Origin: Solen grandis
Lineage: Eukaryota; Mollusca; Bivalvia; Adapedonta; Solenidae
NCBI GenBank assembly: GCA_021229015.1
Contig: CM037782.1
Coordinates: 36,238,038 to 36,302,037, forward strand
Direction: 5' to 3'
Length of the DNA: 64,000 bases
Below the pieces are notes generated by a model that ran no database searches, was not told the DNA's origin, and saw nothing but the letters and a program-made list of their open reading frames with translations. Shown piece after piece: positions 22,370-32,547 of the stretch; within the stretch, counting starts at the first letter, position 1, and every line of letters begins with the position of its first letter. Both the position numbers and the translations under genes were made by a program.

Positions 22370-23355
22370 ATATTTACAGTTTGTCTCGTATGCCATACAT
22401 CTTTGCCTTTGACTTCGCGTTATGGAAATAACCCCAGTACACGTGATGATTCAGAGTCAGTATTACTGGGTACATTTTAAAAGGCTACATGCAAAACATG
22501 ACGTTATCACCCGCCGCCAAAACAAGCTCCGCCCATTTAGTCATAAAATCACGTAGGCAGCATACACTCATATTTTCTTCATATCAAGACCTTGCGGATC
22601 ATTTTATGAAATATATGTTTAAAATTCTGAGCGAAATGCAAGCATTTTATTGGACGATTACGTCGGACAAACTTTAATATTTTTTACATATTCCAGTTGC
22701 TGAAAAGTCAATTAAAGATGTATGTATGATGAAAATAGTTGGCCCTATGTAATGTATGAAAGATATTCAATTAATCAATATACCGCACATATTTAAAATC
22801 GGTGGCGACCAGCTTTATTTATAATTCATATAAATTGTTGAGCACTTAAAGCTCTAAGAGAACATGATGGATGGTCTAGAACTACATCATATTATACGCA
22901 TACAGTCACCAGGATTAGTCTAATATATACAGTACATTAGACAATCCTTAACAGAGCTCAAACTCGGCTGGTAAAAGTACTGGAAATTTTGCATTTTGAA
23001 TATAACTCCAAGGTCAGCCGTATACAGACACGTACGAAAAATACGTACAAAAGGTAAATGCTATTGAAAGAAATATAGATGACTTGATATTGAATAATAA
23101 CTAAATACATTAATTTCTTTCACAGTTTACATCTACAATGACAGTGAAAAACAACATAGTTATTACATCTTGCTTTGCGGAAAGCTCTCTCTCTCTCTCT
23201 CTCTCCCATACGCAGTCTTCATCCACATCTCCATTTCTCTTTGGCCGAGTTCGAGATGGGAAAGATGACGATATATCTAAATATAAATTTTGCAGAGCAT
23301 GCGCAGAAGAGAACTCATATGAACGGTTTTCCCGGGAAGAGTTTAGTAAACAAAT
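22370..23355. other. Non-coding sequence with a (CT)n tract at 23184-23205
   Basis: No gene was recognised. The overlapping frames at 23138-23402 run through the CT repeat and are judged spurious. Confidence 0.45.
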
Positions 23356-23736
23356 ATGGCCGCATCGGAAGAGTTAAAATACTTCTACAACCCTTTAGTT
23401 GACTTTCTTGACAATAAAAGCGAGTCTGTAGTGATTTCACACGTTCAAAATAATCAGCTGATCATTAGCCAGTTTAAACGAGAAAACTTACCGCGAGTGG
23501 CGGGATTGTTTGAAAAAACTGTCCCCGAGTTTCTTGAAAAGGACTTCAGAACACATTTTTGTATTTGAAAACAGCTTTTTCTAAAAATTGTTGAGACGCT
23601 TGGACCTTATTTAATTCGTTGTAACGGAGGGATTTTTGAGAGGATATCACCTGAGAAACATACATGGCATGTCAAGAAACAATGCACCAGATCAGTCTAC
23701 TCGCTGCGCGGTGATGTGGCTGCAGACAGAGCATAA
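23356..23736 (+). pseudogene. N-terminal fragment of a PIF/Harbinger-like transposase
   Basis: A 70-residue frame starts MAASEELKYFYNPLVDFL at a fair initiation context and ends at a TGA at 23566. The same frame then continues for another 55 codons to TAA at 23734. The stop interrupts FRTHFCI and KQLFLKIVETLGPYLI. This matches the FxxxFRxxxxTFxxLxxxLxP pattern near the N-terminus of HARBI1-type transposases. ISPEKHTW follows and the similarity then fades. No DDE core is seen downstream. The assignment rests on pattern memory, and a host gene exon with a nonsense codon cannot be excluded. Confidence 0.5.
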
Positions 23737-24280
23737 TAGTTGTTGCTGTTTGGTGTAGCATAACAGCCTGCAACACAAAGATTCTTTTGGTAAATGGTAG
23801 AGCATACAAAGAATCTTAGTCATTACCTGTCATTACAAGATAATGTGATCATGGAGATGAGTTTCTCTTTAAAGGTAAAATTCAGTTGCACATTTTAAAT
23901 ATCTATCTACTTAAACAACTGTCTAAATATGAAAGAAATCCATTAAAAGATAAAGCACATTAACAGAGCTAAGTAGCTGAAAGGTCAGCCTGTGTAGACC
24001 TGACATCAATATAATAGAGGATTTTTTTCTTTGGAAAGCTTGTCTAAAACTATTATTGATACTAAATAGATAAAAGTTGTCTCATTTAAATTTCAAGTAA
24101 TAAATACAACTTGCAAGTCCTATTGTATTGAGGCTTGACACATATGCAATCTAAAGATAAATGTATCTTAAATTTGAAGATTCTTTCTTCATTCCTCTCT
24201 CTACAAACTCATATGCGTGACGTTTGGCATGCAGATCTGAAAAATAAATTATTAATTTTGTTCCACATGAGTAACATTTA

Positions 24281-24490
24281 CAGTAGAACTCGATTATAAC
24301 GAACGCGGATATAGCGAACGGTCGGTTATAAGGATTTTTTTTTCTTGGCCTGATCTTTCCCCTTCTTTTTCTTTGATAAAAACCAGCGGTTATAGCGAAC
24401 GCGGCTATAGTGAACGCGTCTATAGTGAACCCATTTTCCAAGTCCAAAATACCAATATAGTTCACAAATGTGCACGGATACAGCGAACCT
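24281..24490 (+). mobile_element. pogo/Tigger-like terminal fragment
   Basis: CAGTAGAACTCGATTATAAC followed by GAACGCGG is a typical pogo/Tigger terminal repeat start. Subterminal variants of TATAGCGAACGCGG recur at about 24310, 24390, 24420 and 24475. No opposite terminus is visible, so it is a fragment. The 139-residue minus-strand frame here is an artefact of these repeats. Confidence 0.7.
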
Positions 24491-24786
24491 TGTTCTAAGT
24501 TACATTTTTCAAATCCATTAACAAATTCGCTCATATCTTGAACGGCATAGCGACACAAGTGACTGCACATTTAGCAATCTCTTGCATATCGAGCAAGTTA
24601 TTGAAAACACAAAGAAAACTCAGACATCCATTCTTGATTTTTTCAAGAAATAATATACTGTTTTCATAAAAAGATGAATAAAATGAGAAATTAAAGTACA
24701 TACTTCGTTTTCAATTTTAAAATAATTTAAGGGAGACAACTACAGCCATACTATCATTAATCAGAGTAATGTTACTTTAATACTCT
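24491..24786. other. Non-coding sequence downstream of the ATPase
   Basis: No gene was recognised. In a complete Polinton, capsid or protease genes might follow the ATPase. None is present here. Confidence 0.5.
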
Positions 24787-25938
24787 TCAGCGTAGAGGTA
24801 GAACTCGTCCCATATTTTCCATTATTGCTCCCGAAGTATTTTCTAGATTATACTGCTTTTTTCTCGGGTTTGCGATGTGATCCATTTGCGTTCCAACTGC
24901 AGAATGATGGCTAATTGATACAACGTCCGCTTTTATAGTTTCATGCGGGGTCACGTGATCCACTTTCTGATTTGTTTGGTAGGAATTTGGCTCGATACAT
25001 TTCAGGATACATTGGTTTTCAGGAGTAAATGGTTTTAAATCAACCAAGAGATGTCCGTATGAAGCTTTCGCAAAAGTCTTCATGAAATGGCCCGTATTAC
25101 CGGGGTACATTTGCCTGGCCAGTGTCATCACTGATTGTTTGTCTACTGGGTTATTAAACAAGACTAAATAATGGCAATTTCGTCGTTGTGTAGGGTCCCT
25201 GTTTCCAAACAAATTTTGGTTGATAGATATCACAGATAGAGATCTGTGGTGAGAACCTTCAGTAAATAAGTCGGTGATACGTTTGTCTTTGCCCGATTCA
25301 GAGAACAAGTCGTCTAAAACCAATAAGTTGTTGATTTGTGGGTCAAAGAAATCATCGTCTTCCAAATCGGTCGGAATCCCCTGTATGAATTCTACTTTTG
25401 GAACTACAGTATTCTGAATCATTGTGTATAGCGGTTGCCATCTTTTATATAGCCACACAATTCTTTGAACACTCGGCTTGATCCTTTGGTTCTGTAACAA
25501 ATCTGTAACGAAAGTAGTCTTTCCACATGCTGAAACATAAATATAGGGATTCATTAGTATAGATTCTTATAACAAAAATGAATAAAAACGACACAAAATA
25601 CAATGTAAAATATGAAGATCTGTATATGTGAAAATCATAAAAAATTTCAACGATATATAATCAAATATGAATTAAAGCGAAAGAAAAATGGAGAAAATAT
25701 TACCTGTGGGTCCCGATATCATCATGGTGAAAGGGTGTAATAGCTTTATATTTTCTTCTGCTTGGGCTTGTGGTGGCATCCTCTGCGGTGGTGATGACCC
25801 TCCTTGAGAGGAGGAGGAGGTGATGGTGTTTCCTGAGGCGGAGGAGTGGTGCATCATTTTTTTCAAGACACATTTACTTTTTATTAACATCTGTAAAGTT
25901 GACCAATCACATGTTTTAGACTCTTTGCGCATGCGCAA
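24787..25938 (-). CDS. Polinton/Maverick-type packaging ATPase, two exons
   Basis: Exon 1 (25938-25704) ends with HPFTMMISGPT. Exon 2 (25529-24787) opens with CGKTTFV, so splicing builds a P-loop (GxxxxGKT). The intron has GT and AG ends and the phase is kept. NNLLVLDDLFSE at about exon-2 residues 74-85 fits Walker B, and HHRSLSVISINQNLF fits the following sensor region of FtsK/HerA-superfamily genome-packaging ATPases. The whole frame is open, about 325 residues from the first Met. Met28 (25857) may be the real start, because the upstream part overlaps the shared promoter. A decayed DNA polymerase B diverges from it at 26245. In Polintons this ATPase is thought to pump DNA into the capsid. 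Whether it is expressed or retained by selection is unknown. Confidence 0.87.
25530..25703 (-). other. Intron of the packaging ATPase
   Basis: On the minus strand the donor is CCCACAG|GTAATATT and the acceptor TTTATGTTTCAG|CATGTGG. The intron is 174 bp. Removing it completes the P-loop in frame, which strongly supports these boundaries. Confidence 0.85.
25925..25938. promoter_or_regulatory. NRF1-like palindrome between divergent genes
   Basis: TTGCGCATGCGCAA is a perfect palindrome that contains the GCGCATGCGC core bound by NRF1 in animals. It lies between the ATPase and polymerase genes and overlaps the first possible ATPase start codons. Binding is inferred from the motif only. Confidence 0.55.
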
Positions 25939-25945
25939 GTTGTTC

Positions 25946-25977
25946 TATATAAGTACTAGTTAACTGAATTTCAGTTT
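25946..25977 (+). promoter_or_regulatory. Core promoter of the polymerase gene (TATA and initiator)
   Basis: TATATAA at 25946-25952 is followed by TCAGTTT at 25971. This is a good initiator match at the usual 25-30-bp spacing. Transcription would run toward the polymerase B reading frame. Confidence 0.6.
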
Positions 25978-26036
25978 ATTTCCCAGCTGTATCTCTACGA
26001 GTAAACAGTGATTTGTCAGGATATTTATATGATAAG

Positions 26037-26236
26037 GTATTTAAATTTTGTAGTCTCGCCTGGATTTTTTTTGTCTCATCTGTTTATTCTAAGACATTTT
26101 CAGATTATTTTGTGGTGTTTCATGATAAAATGGATAGTTTGGTAAAATGTTATGCCAATTTACTTGATTTTGGTTAAATATATTTTGTCCGTTGTATAAA
26201 GTCGAGACTAATACATTCCTTTTATTCTACTTTCAG
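26037..26236 (+). other. Probable 5'-UTR intron of the polymerase gene
   Basis: The donor is GATAAG|GTATTT and the acceptor is TTCTACTTTCAG|AATTCACC, directly before the ATG at 26245. The intron would be 200 bp. The alternative donor GAGTAAAC near 26000 cannot be excluded. Confidence 0.5.
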
Positions 26237-26244
26237 AATTCACC

Positions 26245-28981
26245 ATGGTTACTTACCAGTGCGAAGAATGCGAGTCCAAATTCCCCAAACTGAGTCAGTT
26301 ATTACAACATCGTAGAACCGAAAATCATTGGAAAAAATATATGTGTTTAACAGGAAGGACAATTTAGAGAGACACCAGAAGAAACACGAAGTGAAGAAGC
26401 TATCAATCGACATTTGTTACAGAAACACGGATGGGGGTCTGTTGATGGGGCGGCGAAACGCACTTTGACAGAACAAGACGACGACCATGAAATTAAGCGA
26501 CAAAAGTTAGAAACAGAGGATGGTGTTCACTTTGTAATGAATAAAGTCAGGGAAAGGAAAATCGAAAAAAATCAGGACTAATGCAACCTATTATAAAACA
26601 TACGTTGATGATTTAGAAGTAAGAGATCTCCCAAATATTTTGAAATACTTAAAGACTCTTTTCCAATCCATTATTGATAGAATGACTACGGAGATACCCT
26701 CACATGATTTAGTTAGCCTTTCGATTGACAATCCAGAGCTTGATTTCCCAATTGTGTTACCATTCATGAGACGGTCTACTATGACTGTTGATCGTATTCT
26801 TTCGGAGATTGAGAGGGTGTTACAGTCTTACGAACAGTTTGTTGTTGATGAAACGTTTGGTATGGAGCTAGTTCATTTACAGGCTGTTTCCGGGTCAGGT
26901 TACAAGATGCGGCCCATAGTTGATATTTCAAAGATGTTAGATATGAAGAAAGGCATTATTGAAATAAAAAATAAGGATGATATGTGTTGTGCGAGAGCTA
27001 AAGTGACGGCAATAGCCCGTCATGAAAACCACCCACAGTGGAATAATATTAGGTTGGGTAGATATCTTCAGCGCAAACTTGCCGAAGATTTACACCAGAA
27101 GATTAATGTCCCAAAACAAACGTGTACCATTGATGATGTTAAGATGTTTCAATCTGTATTACCAGATTATCAAATTCATGTGCTATCCAAATAGTACTTC
27201 AATGCCATTATCTACACTGGGCCAGATGGGGGTGTCCCGATCTATTTGTATCACCATGACGGGCACTTTGACGTAATAACAATGACTGGCTTTCTTAAAA
27301 GGAGTTACTATTGTATGGAGTGTAAGAAGGGTTACGACCATAAAGAAAGACATTCCTGCAATAACCCATGCCGTTACTGCAGACATTTACATACCAAAAA
27401 AGACGAATGCTGGAAAATGTATTCAACAAGTAACTGTAAATTTATAAATCAAGAGTGTTATGACCTTCATTTGAAAAAGTCGGAAAAGGGAAAATCAACA
27501 TGCGAGTTGTATTATAAATGTCAGGACTGTGGACAACTTATACACCGTTCAAAACACAAGCATGCACATGTGTGTGGAGAGACATATTGCAACACCTGTA
27601 AAGATTATGTGTCAGAGGACCACCAATGTTTTATGGAAACAATAGTTGACGAAACAAAAGGTGTTAAAGACAAACCAAAAGAACTCAAATATATATTTTT
27701 CGATTTTGAATGTACACAAGATGCCCAATAACAATGTAATGATGGATACACACCTGATAAGAAAGGAAAATGTACCCATTGTAAAAGAAGCATGTGTGGC
27801 TCTTTTGAGCATCAACCAAATCTATGTGTAGTGCACAAAATTTGCGGGAAGTGTATACACAGTACAATTACACCTGAGTCTAAGTGTGACCGCTGCGGCA
27901 ATAATGAAAGGGTTTTTCATGGTTTTAACACCACAACTGATTTCTGTAAATGGCTGTTCTCAGAGGAAATCATTGGTACCACAGTTATTTGTCACAATTT
28001 TAAGGGGTATGACAGTTATCCTATACTACGGTATTTACACCACAACTGTATCTTACCCGATGTCTTTACTAATGGAACAAAATTTATGTCCATTAAGGTC
28101 GCTGTTCGCAAAATCCGCTTTATAGATTCACTCAACTTTATTCTAATGGCATTGGCAGACATGCCAGACGCCTTCGGCGAAAAAGAACTAGCTAAAGGTT
28201 ATTTCCCACACCTTTTTTATCGACAAGAGAACCAGTCTGCTATCCTATCCGAGTTACCAGCTATTAAGATGGGATGAAACCTAAAACGCAAAAGAAATTT
28301 ACGACCTGGTATAAAGAACACCGGAATCAAACATTCGATTTTCAACAAGAATTGTTAAAGTACTGTCGTTCAGATGTCGATATATTGAGAAAGTGTTGTT
28401 TAACGTTCAGGACACTGTTTCAGAACATTAGTAAAAATGAAAAAGGTGTAGGGGTAGATCCTTTTGAAAAGTGCGTGACCATAGCGTCAGCGTGCAATCT
28501 TGTTTTTAGAAGAAACTTTCTAAATCCCGAAAGCATTGGTATCATTCCCCCTCATGGCTAAAGACCCGAAGCAAAACAGTCAACTTTGGCGTATCAATGG
28601 CTTGCCTATGAGTCGCATACGAAAGGTCTCGCAATACAACACGGACGGAATGTCGGGGAAAAACAAATAGGGTCCTTTAAAGTGGATGGTTACTATAAAA
28701 AGGGTGATGAGAAAATTGTCTTGGAATTGCATGGTTGTTTTTGGCACGGTTGCCCAAAGTGCTACTCTAAGACCACAATGAATCCAGTTACTGAAACGTT
28801 TATGTCTGATATGTATGACAGGACAATAGAAAAGAAACAACTCATAGAAGAACAGGGGTACAACTACATTGCTATGTGAGAATGTGAGTTTAAAACTATG
28901 CTGGAAAACGATGCAGTTATAAGAAAATACATCGAGAATTTAGACATTGTATCTCCACTCGAACCGAGAGATGCTTTCTAT
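26245..28981 (+). pseudogene. Protein-primed DNA polymerase B of a Polinton/Maverick, decayed and 3'-truncated
   Basis: The start carries a C2H2 finger (CEECESKF...HRRTENH) and a damaged second one (RKDNLERHQKKH in another frame). From 26571 a long frame leads into cysteine-rich segments (CRYCRHLH, CQDCGQL). FFDFECTQD at about 27700 is the exonuclease I motif, CHNFKGYDSYPIL at about 27990 exonuclease II, and YCRSDVDIL at about 28365 exonuclease III. VDGYYKKGDEKIV...GCFWHGCPKC follows. At least three frameshifts (about 26350, 26565, 28275) and in-frame stops near 27192, 27729, 28559 and 28877 disable it. The frame ends at EPRDAFYGG where a 30-G run begins, so the palm motifs (A, B, C) are missing. 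The family is identified by motif order. The ATPase diverges upstream. Confidence 0.9.

Positions 28982-29011
<30 letters not shown>
28982..29011 (+). repeat. Poly-G tract (30 G) at the polymerase break
   Basis: The tract replaces the point where the polymerase frame should continue. The sequence beyond is ordinary AT-rich DNA with no polymerase similarity. Confidence 0.95.
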
Positions 29012-29012
<1 letters not shown>

Positions 29013-30678
29013 GCTGCAACTCGTTTTTTTACAAATCATTCGAATAAAATCAATACATTTTCATATGGAATCAATAAGATATACATTTCTCTTTTGAAAT
29101 ATACCAAAATATCGTGAATCTTATCTTCCTATGTCTGCTTTTTCATTTGAAATACTCGCGAATCTGCAAAAAGAACAACAACCTGGAACAGAAGTGAAAG
29201 TACACTTTCGGATTTTTAATTTGGGCTGATATGTTTGTTGAATCAACAAACGTCATTTTTACCATCGGTTTACTTTCCATTATTAATGAAACGGTTTACT
29301 CTGAGGATATCGTATCTGATTGGTGACTATTATGTGCATGTTACTGGCATGCTTTATCAAATATTCGTTAAAAACTCTCTGTTTTTATTATAAAAAAGCA
29401 GTACAGTAGACAGGTTTAATACCAATTTACTTATCTTTATTACTGAACACGATTTTTTTTTGTATAGCGTCGAAACGAAAACTTAAAACTTTAATGGTAG
29501 AAACGCTTTAAATGAAAACAATTGGTTGTTTTAAGCGTTAAACGCTGATAGCATTTTCCACAATAATACATAAATATCTGAATACTCGATTATCCGTTTA
29601 TCTATCACTATGTTTTGCTTAACAGAAAGAAAAGTTTAAGGTAATCCATCCAATATTAGATTATAAAAAAATATAATCATGGTCCTTCAAATACTTAAAA
29701 AGAGCATATGCCAGCATCCATTGACTTGGAGTTACAAGCCCTTTGGCGCAAAGTTTTTAAAAGGCTTGCATTTACTATAAAATTCACACGTTCACTTGAT
29801 GGAGATGATTACAATGTAATGATGGATGGATTAACTTAATGGAATATTTTTGTTCTTCCTTGTCAAATTCAATGACCGTTTTGACCTTTAGCGGTCATGA
29901 TAGACTTAAAACGGACAAAGAGAAATAAACAATGCTTTATCTTTTTATTTGAATTTATCCTGTCTTCATTTTTCAATGTATCATTAGTTGTTTATATGGG
30001 TGCTTGCTGATAATGTGTTGACTGATTACCGAACAGTGCATACCATGATCAATCTGAACGGATGTTCGGGATTATCTTGGTCGCAAAGACACTTACCATT
30101 ATAAGGGTTAATCATGGCTACCAAACATTGTAAAAAGGAAACGAACGGACATGAAATAAATGCATTATGAATTGTTTATGAATTCAAATATAATTTAGTT
30201 AAAAGGTTGCTCTAAGTTGGTTATAGAGTGTGTTCTAGATTTCATTTTAAGAAACTTGAATGTTTGTTTCTGCACTTTCTATAGCATTTCCCTCACACAT
30301 ATACATGTATAAAAAACTCACTTAAACATAACCCGCTTAATAAATTGTTTAGACACAGCTTGTTTGAGGCAAATTCTAGAATGAACAGGGGTCATAATTC
30401 CATGTGGTAGGTAATGGTACTAAATATTCAAATATGTCGACGTGTTCATGAGTTTATAACACCATAAACCTAAAACCGATCGGTAGACCGAATGTCAGAG
30501 TCATAACTCCCATGGGTCCTTTGTGTAATTACTATTAAACAGATAAACAAGAAATATCTTAAAAAATATATATATTCGGCGTAGCTAAATAGTTGTCAGT
30601 TATAACATGTAAAACAGATTAAAACTATTATAAAGATGGAAACGTTATCAAAATTGTTTATAAATACCAAGATTTTTT

Positions 30679-30709
<31 letters not shown>

Positions 30710-31966
30710 ATTTTGAAAACTGTAAAAAAGCTAAATTACGAACTTTCATTAAATATTGTGCACTTGCTGATTTTTTAAAGTAAAGACAATTCATATGTAA
30801 CCAATCGAAACCGAAAGATCATAAGTCGCGTGTTTTCAGATCCGCACAATAAACTGCACAACTTCCTCCCACTGAAGGCCGAGTTCACTTTTTACAAATT
30901 GTGGGAAATTGTGGTCTAAAAATAGACATACGTCTGCTTATTATTTAGTAGTTTTAAATCATATTGCCAAAGCAGCATTCCTAAATTGATATGGAAGTGT
31001 TAAATTTTCATTACTGTGTTACCTTTCATGTTTTCAATAGTTATAACAAGTAAAAAGATATATACAACCTGAAACTCCCATTTTAAATTGGAATATCTTA
31101 AATATTCTAAAACAAATTATACAAGCCAATGATAGCATTGCATTTACACTGGCTTCATTTGCATACCAACATTTAATTGGTTGAAGTAGGTCAAAATCAG
31201 TATACTACACCGAAAAAAAGAAATCATTGTTGATCGTCAAAATAGAGAGAGGGAGAGTACCAGATAGACGCAGGTATACGTACTGTAATATTTTTTGGAC
31301 TGGTAGCCTTTAGATGATAAAGGTATTGTCACCATAATCGTCATTACAGACAAAAAGAGCTATAGTACGCCCAGAGGAACTATCTATTTGTCTGACCAAC
31401 CCAGCGCATGCCGTCGTGTCAACTATAGATCAGCCCTGTCAAATTTAGACCTGATCTTCAAATCATTTATTTTTCCTTTTTCCTAATGGTACGATTCAAA
31501 CGCAACATGTGCACAAATCAGCAAGGTTCTGCAACCGTTTCACTTCTCCCATGTGTTGCTGCATTTCCCTCAAAAGAGCAATACATTATATAATGTTTAG
31601 GAACTTGTTCATCTTCGGTGGACTTGCGGAAATATATTCTTTAATGGTGATTTTAACTTATTATTATAGGACAGAAAGCTAAAAATATTTTTTTTATAAT
31701 TGAACAAAGCCATAAAATATTTACAACCAACAAAACATTTAATAACAGTGAGATAACTGCTATGGAAGCGATATAAAAATAAAGCCATTACAAGCTGTAA
31801 TCTCCAAAACATCAGTAATTGATTTTAAACCATTTTTGAGGACTTTCTCCCATAAATATCAATGTGAATCAACATTTTGTAAACACTGAGTTAAACCACT
31901 GAAAAATAAAATAAATAAAAAAATAAATAATAATACAAACAGAACCTGATTTACAAACAACCCTTA
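29012..31966. other. Non-coding AT-rich sequence
   Basis: No coding region, RNA gene or paired repeat was recognised across about 3 kb. A T16-G20 run at 30673-30708 and a target duplication at 31953-31966 are the only structured pieces. Confidence 0.5.
30673..30708 (+). repeat. T16-G20 homopolymer pair
   Basis: Sixteen T followed directly by twenty G. Confidence 0.95.
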
Positions 31967-32216
31967 GGGGCCGCCGTGGCCGAGCTTTTACAGTCGTGGA
32001 CTACAAATCTCTCAGCCCCTCACCGCTGTGGGTTCGAATCCCGGTAGGGACTTCGGATGTTTCATGTGAGGAAGCCTCCCAGCTGGCTTGCGGTAGGTCG
32101 GTGGTTCTACCCGGGTACCTCTGTGTACTCGGGATCTTCCTCCACCTGTAATATGCTGGACGTCGCTATATGATTGAACTACTATCGCAGCGACGGTAAA
32201 CCCCAATACAACAACA
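31967..32216 (+). mobile_element. tRNA-derived SINE, family A, copy 3, with target duplication
   Basis: The head GCCGCCGTGGCCGAGCTTTT, B box GGGTTCGAATCCC, body GTGAGGAAGCCTCCCAGCTG and end GCGACGGTAAAC match the other family A copies. ACAAACAACCCTTA occurs at 31953-31966 and 32217-32230 as a 14-bp target duplication, which fixes both ends. The tail is CCCCAATACAACA-rich. Confidence 0.93.
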
Positions 32217-32267
32217 ACAAACAACCCTTAATCGCCTAGTATGAAAGAAAATTATTTATAATGAAAG

Positions 32268-32547
32268 GATTCAAGTTTGTTAGGCTTGAATACTTAGGGC
32301 TAGGTAATACTTATACAGAAATACATAGGGGCGAATGTCATCTTTCTTCTTTCTATAATAAAATATCGAAAGCTTTAATTTCTTAACAAATATTGTTAGT
32401 TATTACTGTTAAGGAAATCATGTAAGCCAACTAAGTCACGTACTGAAATAGTTCACAATGTTATCAGGAATACTATAGAGTGGGTCTCTACCAAATTTAA
32501 GAATTGAAGTATTACACAGCGCTTAGAATTGTTGATGGAATTCGAGC
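32268..32547 (+). mobile_element. MITE family E, copy 1
   Basis: The right end reads AAGTATTACACAGCGCTTAG then TTGATGGAATTCGAG. The body shares TGTTAGTTATTACTGTTAAGG-like blocks with the copies at 37645-37900 and 56601-57067. The left end is eroded (GAATACTTAGGGCTAGGTAA). Confidence 0.7.

Noticed and set aside
24151..24570. 139-residue minus-strand frame
   Set aside because: It is the antisense of pogo-like subterminal repeats (TATAGCGAACGCGG).
24491..24786. Capsid, protease or integrase genes completing the Polinton
   Set aside because: No reading frame of suitable size or motif content lies on either side. Only the ATPase and part of the polymerase remain.
26640..27194. Separate 184-residue gene
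   Set aside because: It is open upstream in the same frame and continues past the stop into the polymerase, so it is one block of that pseudogene.
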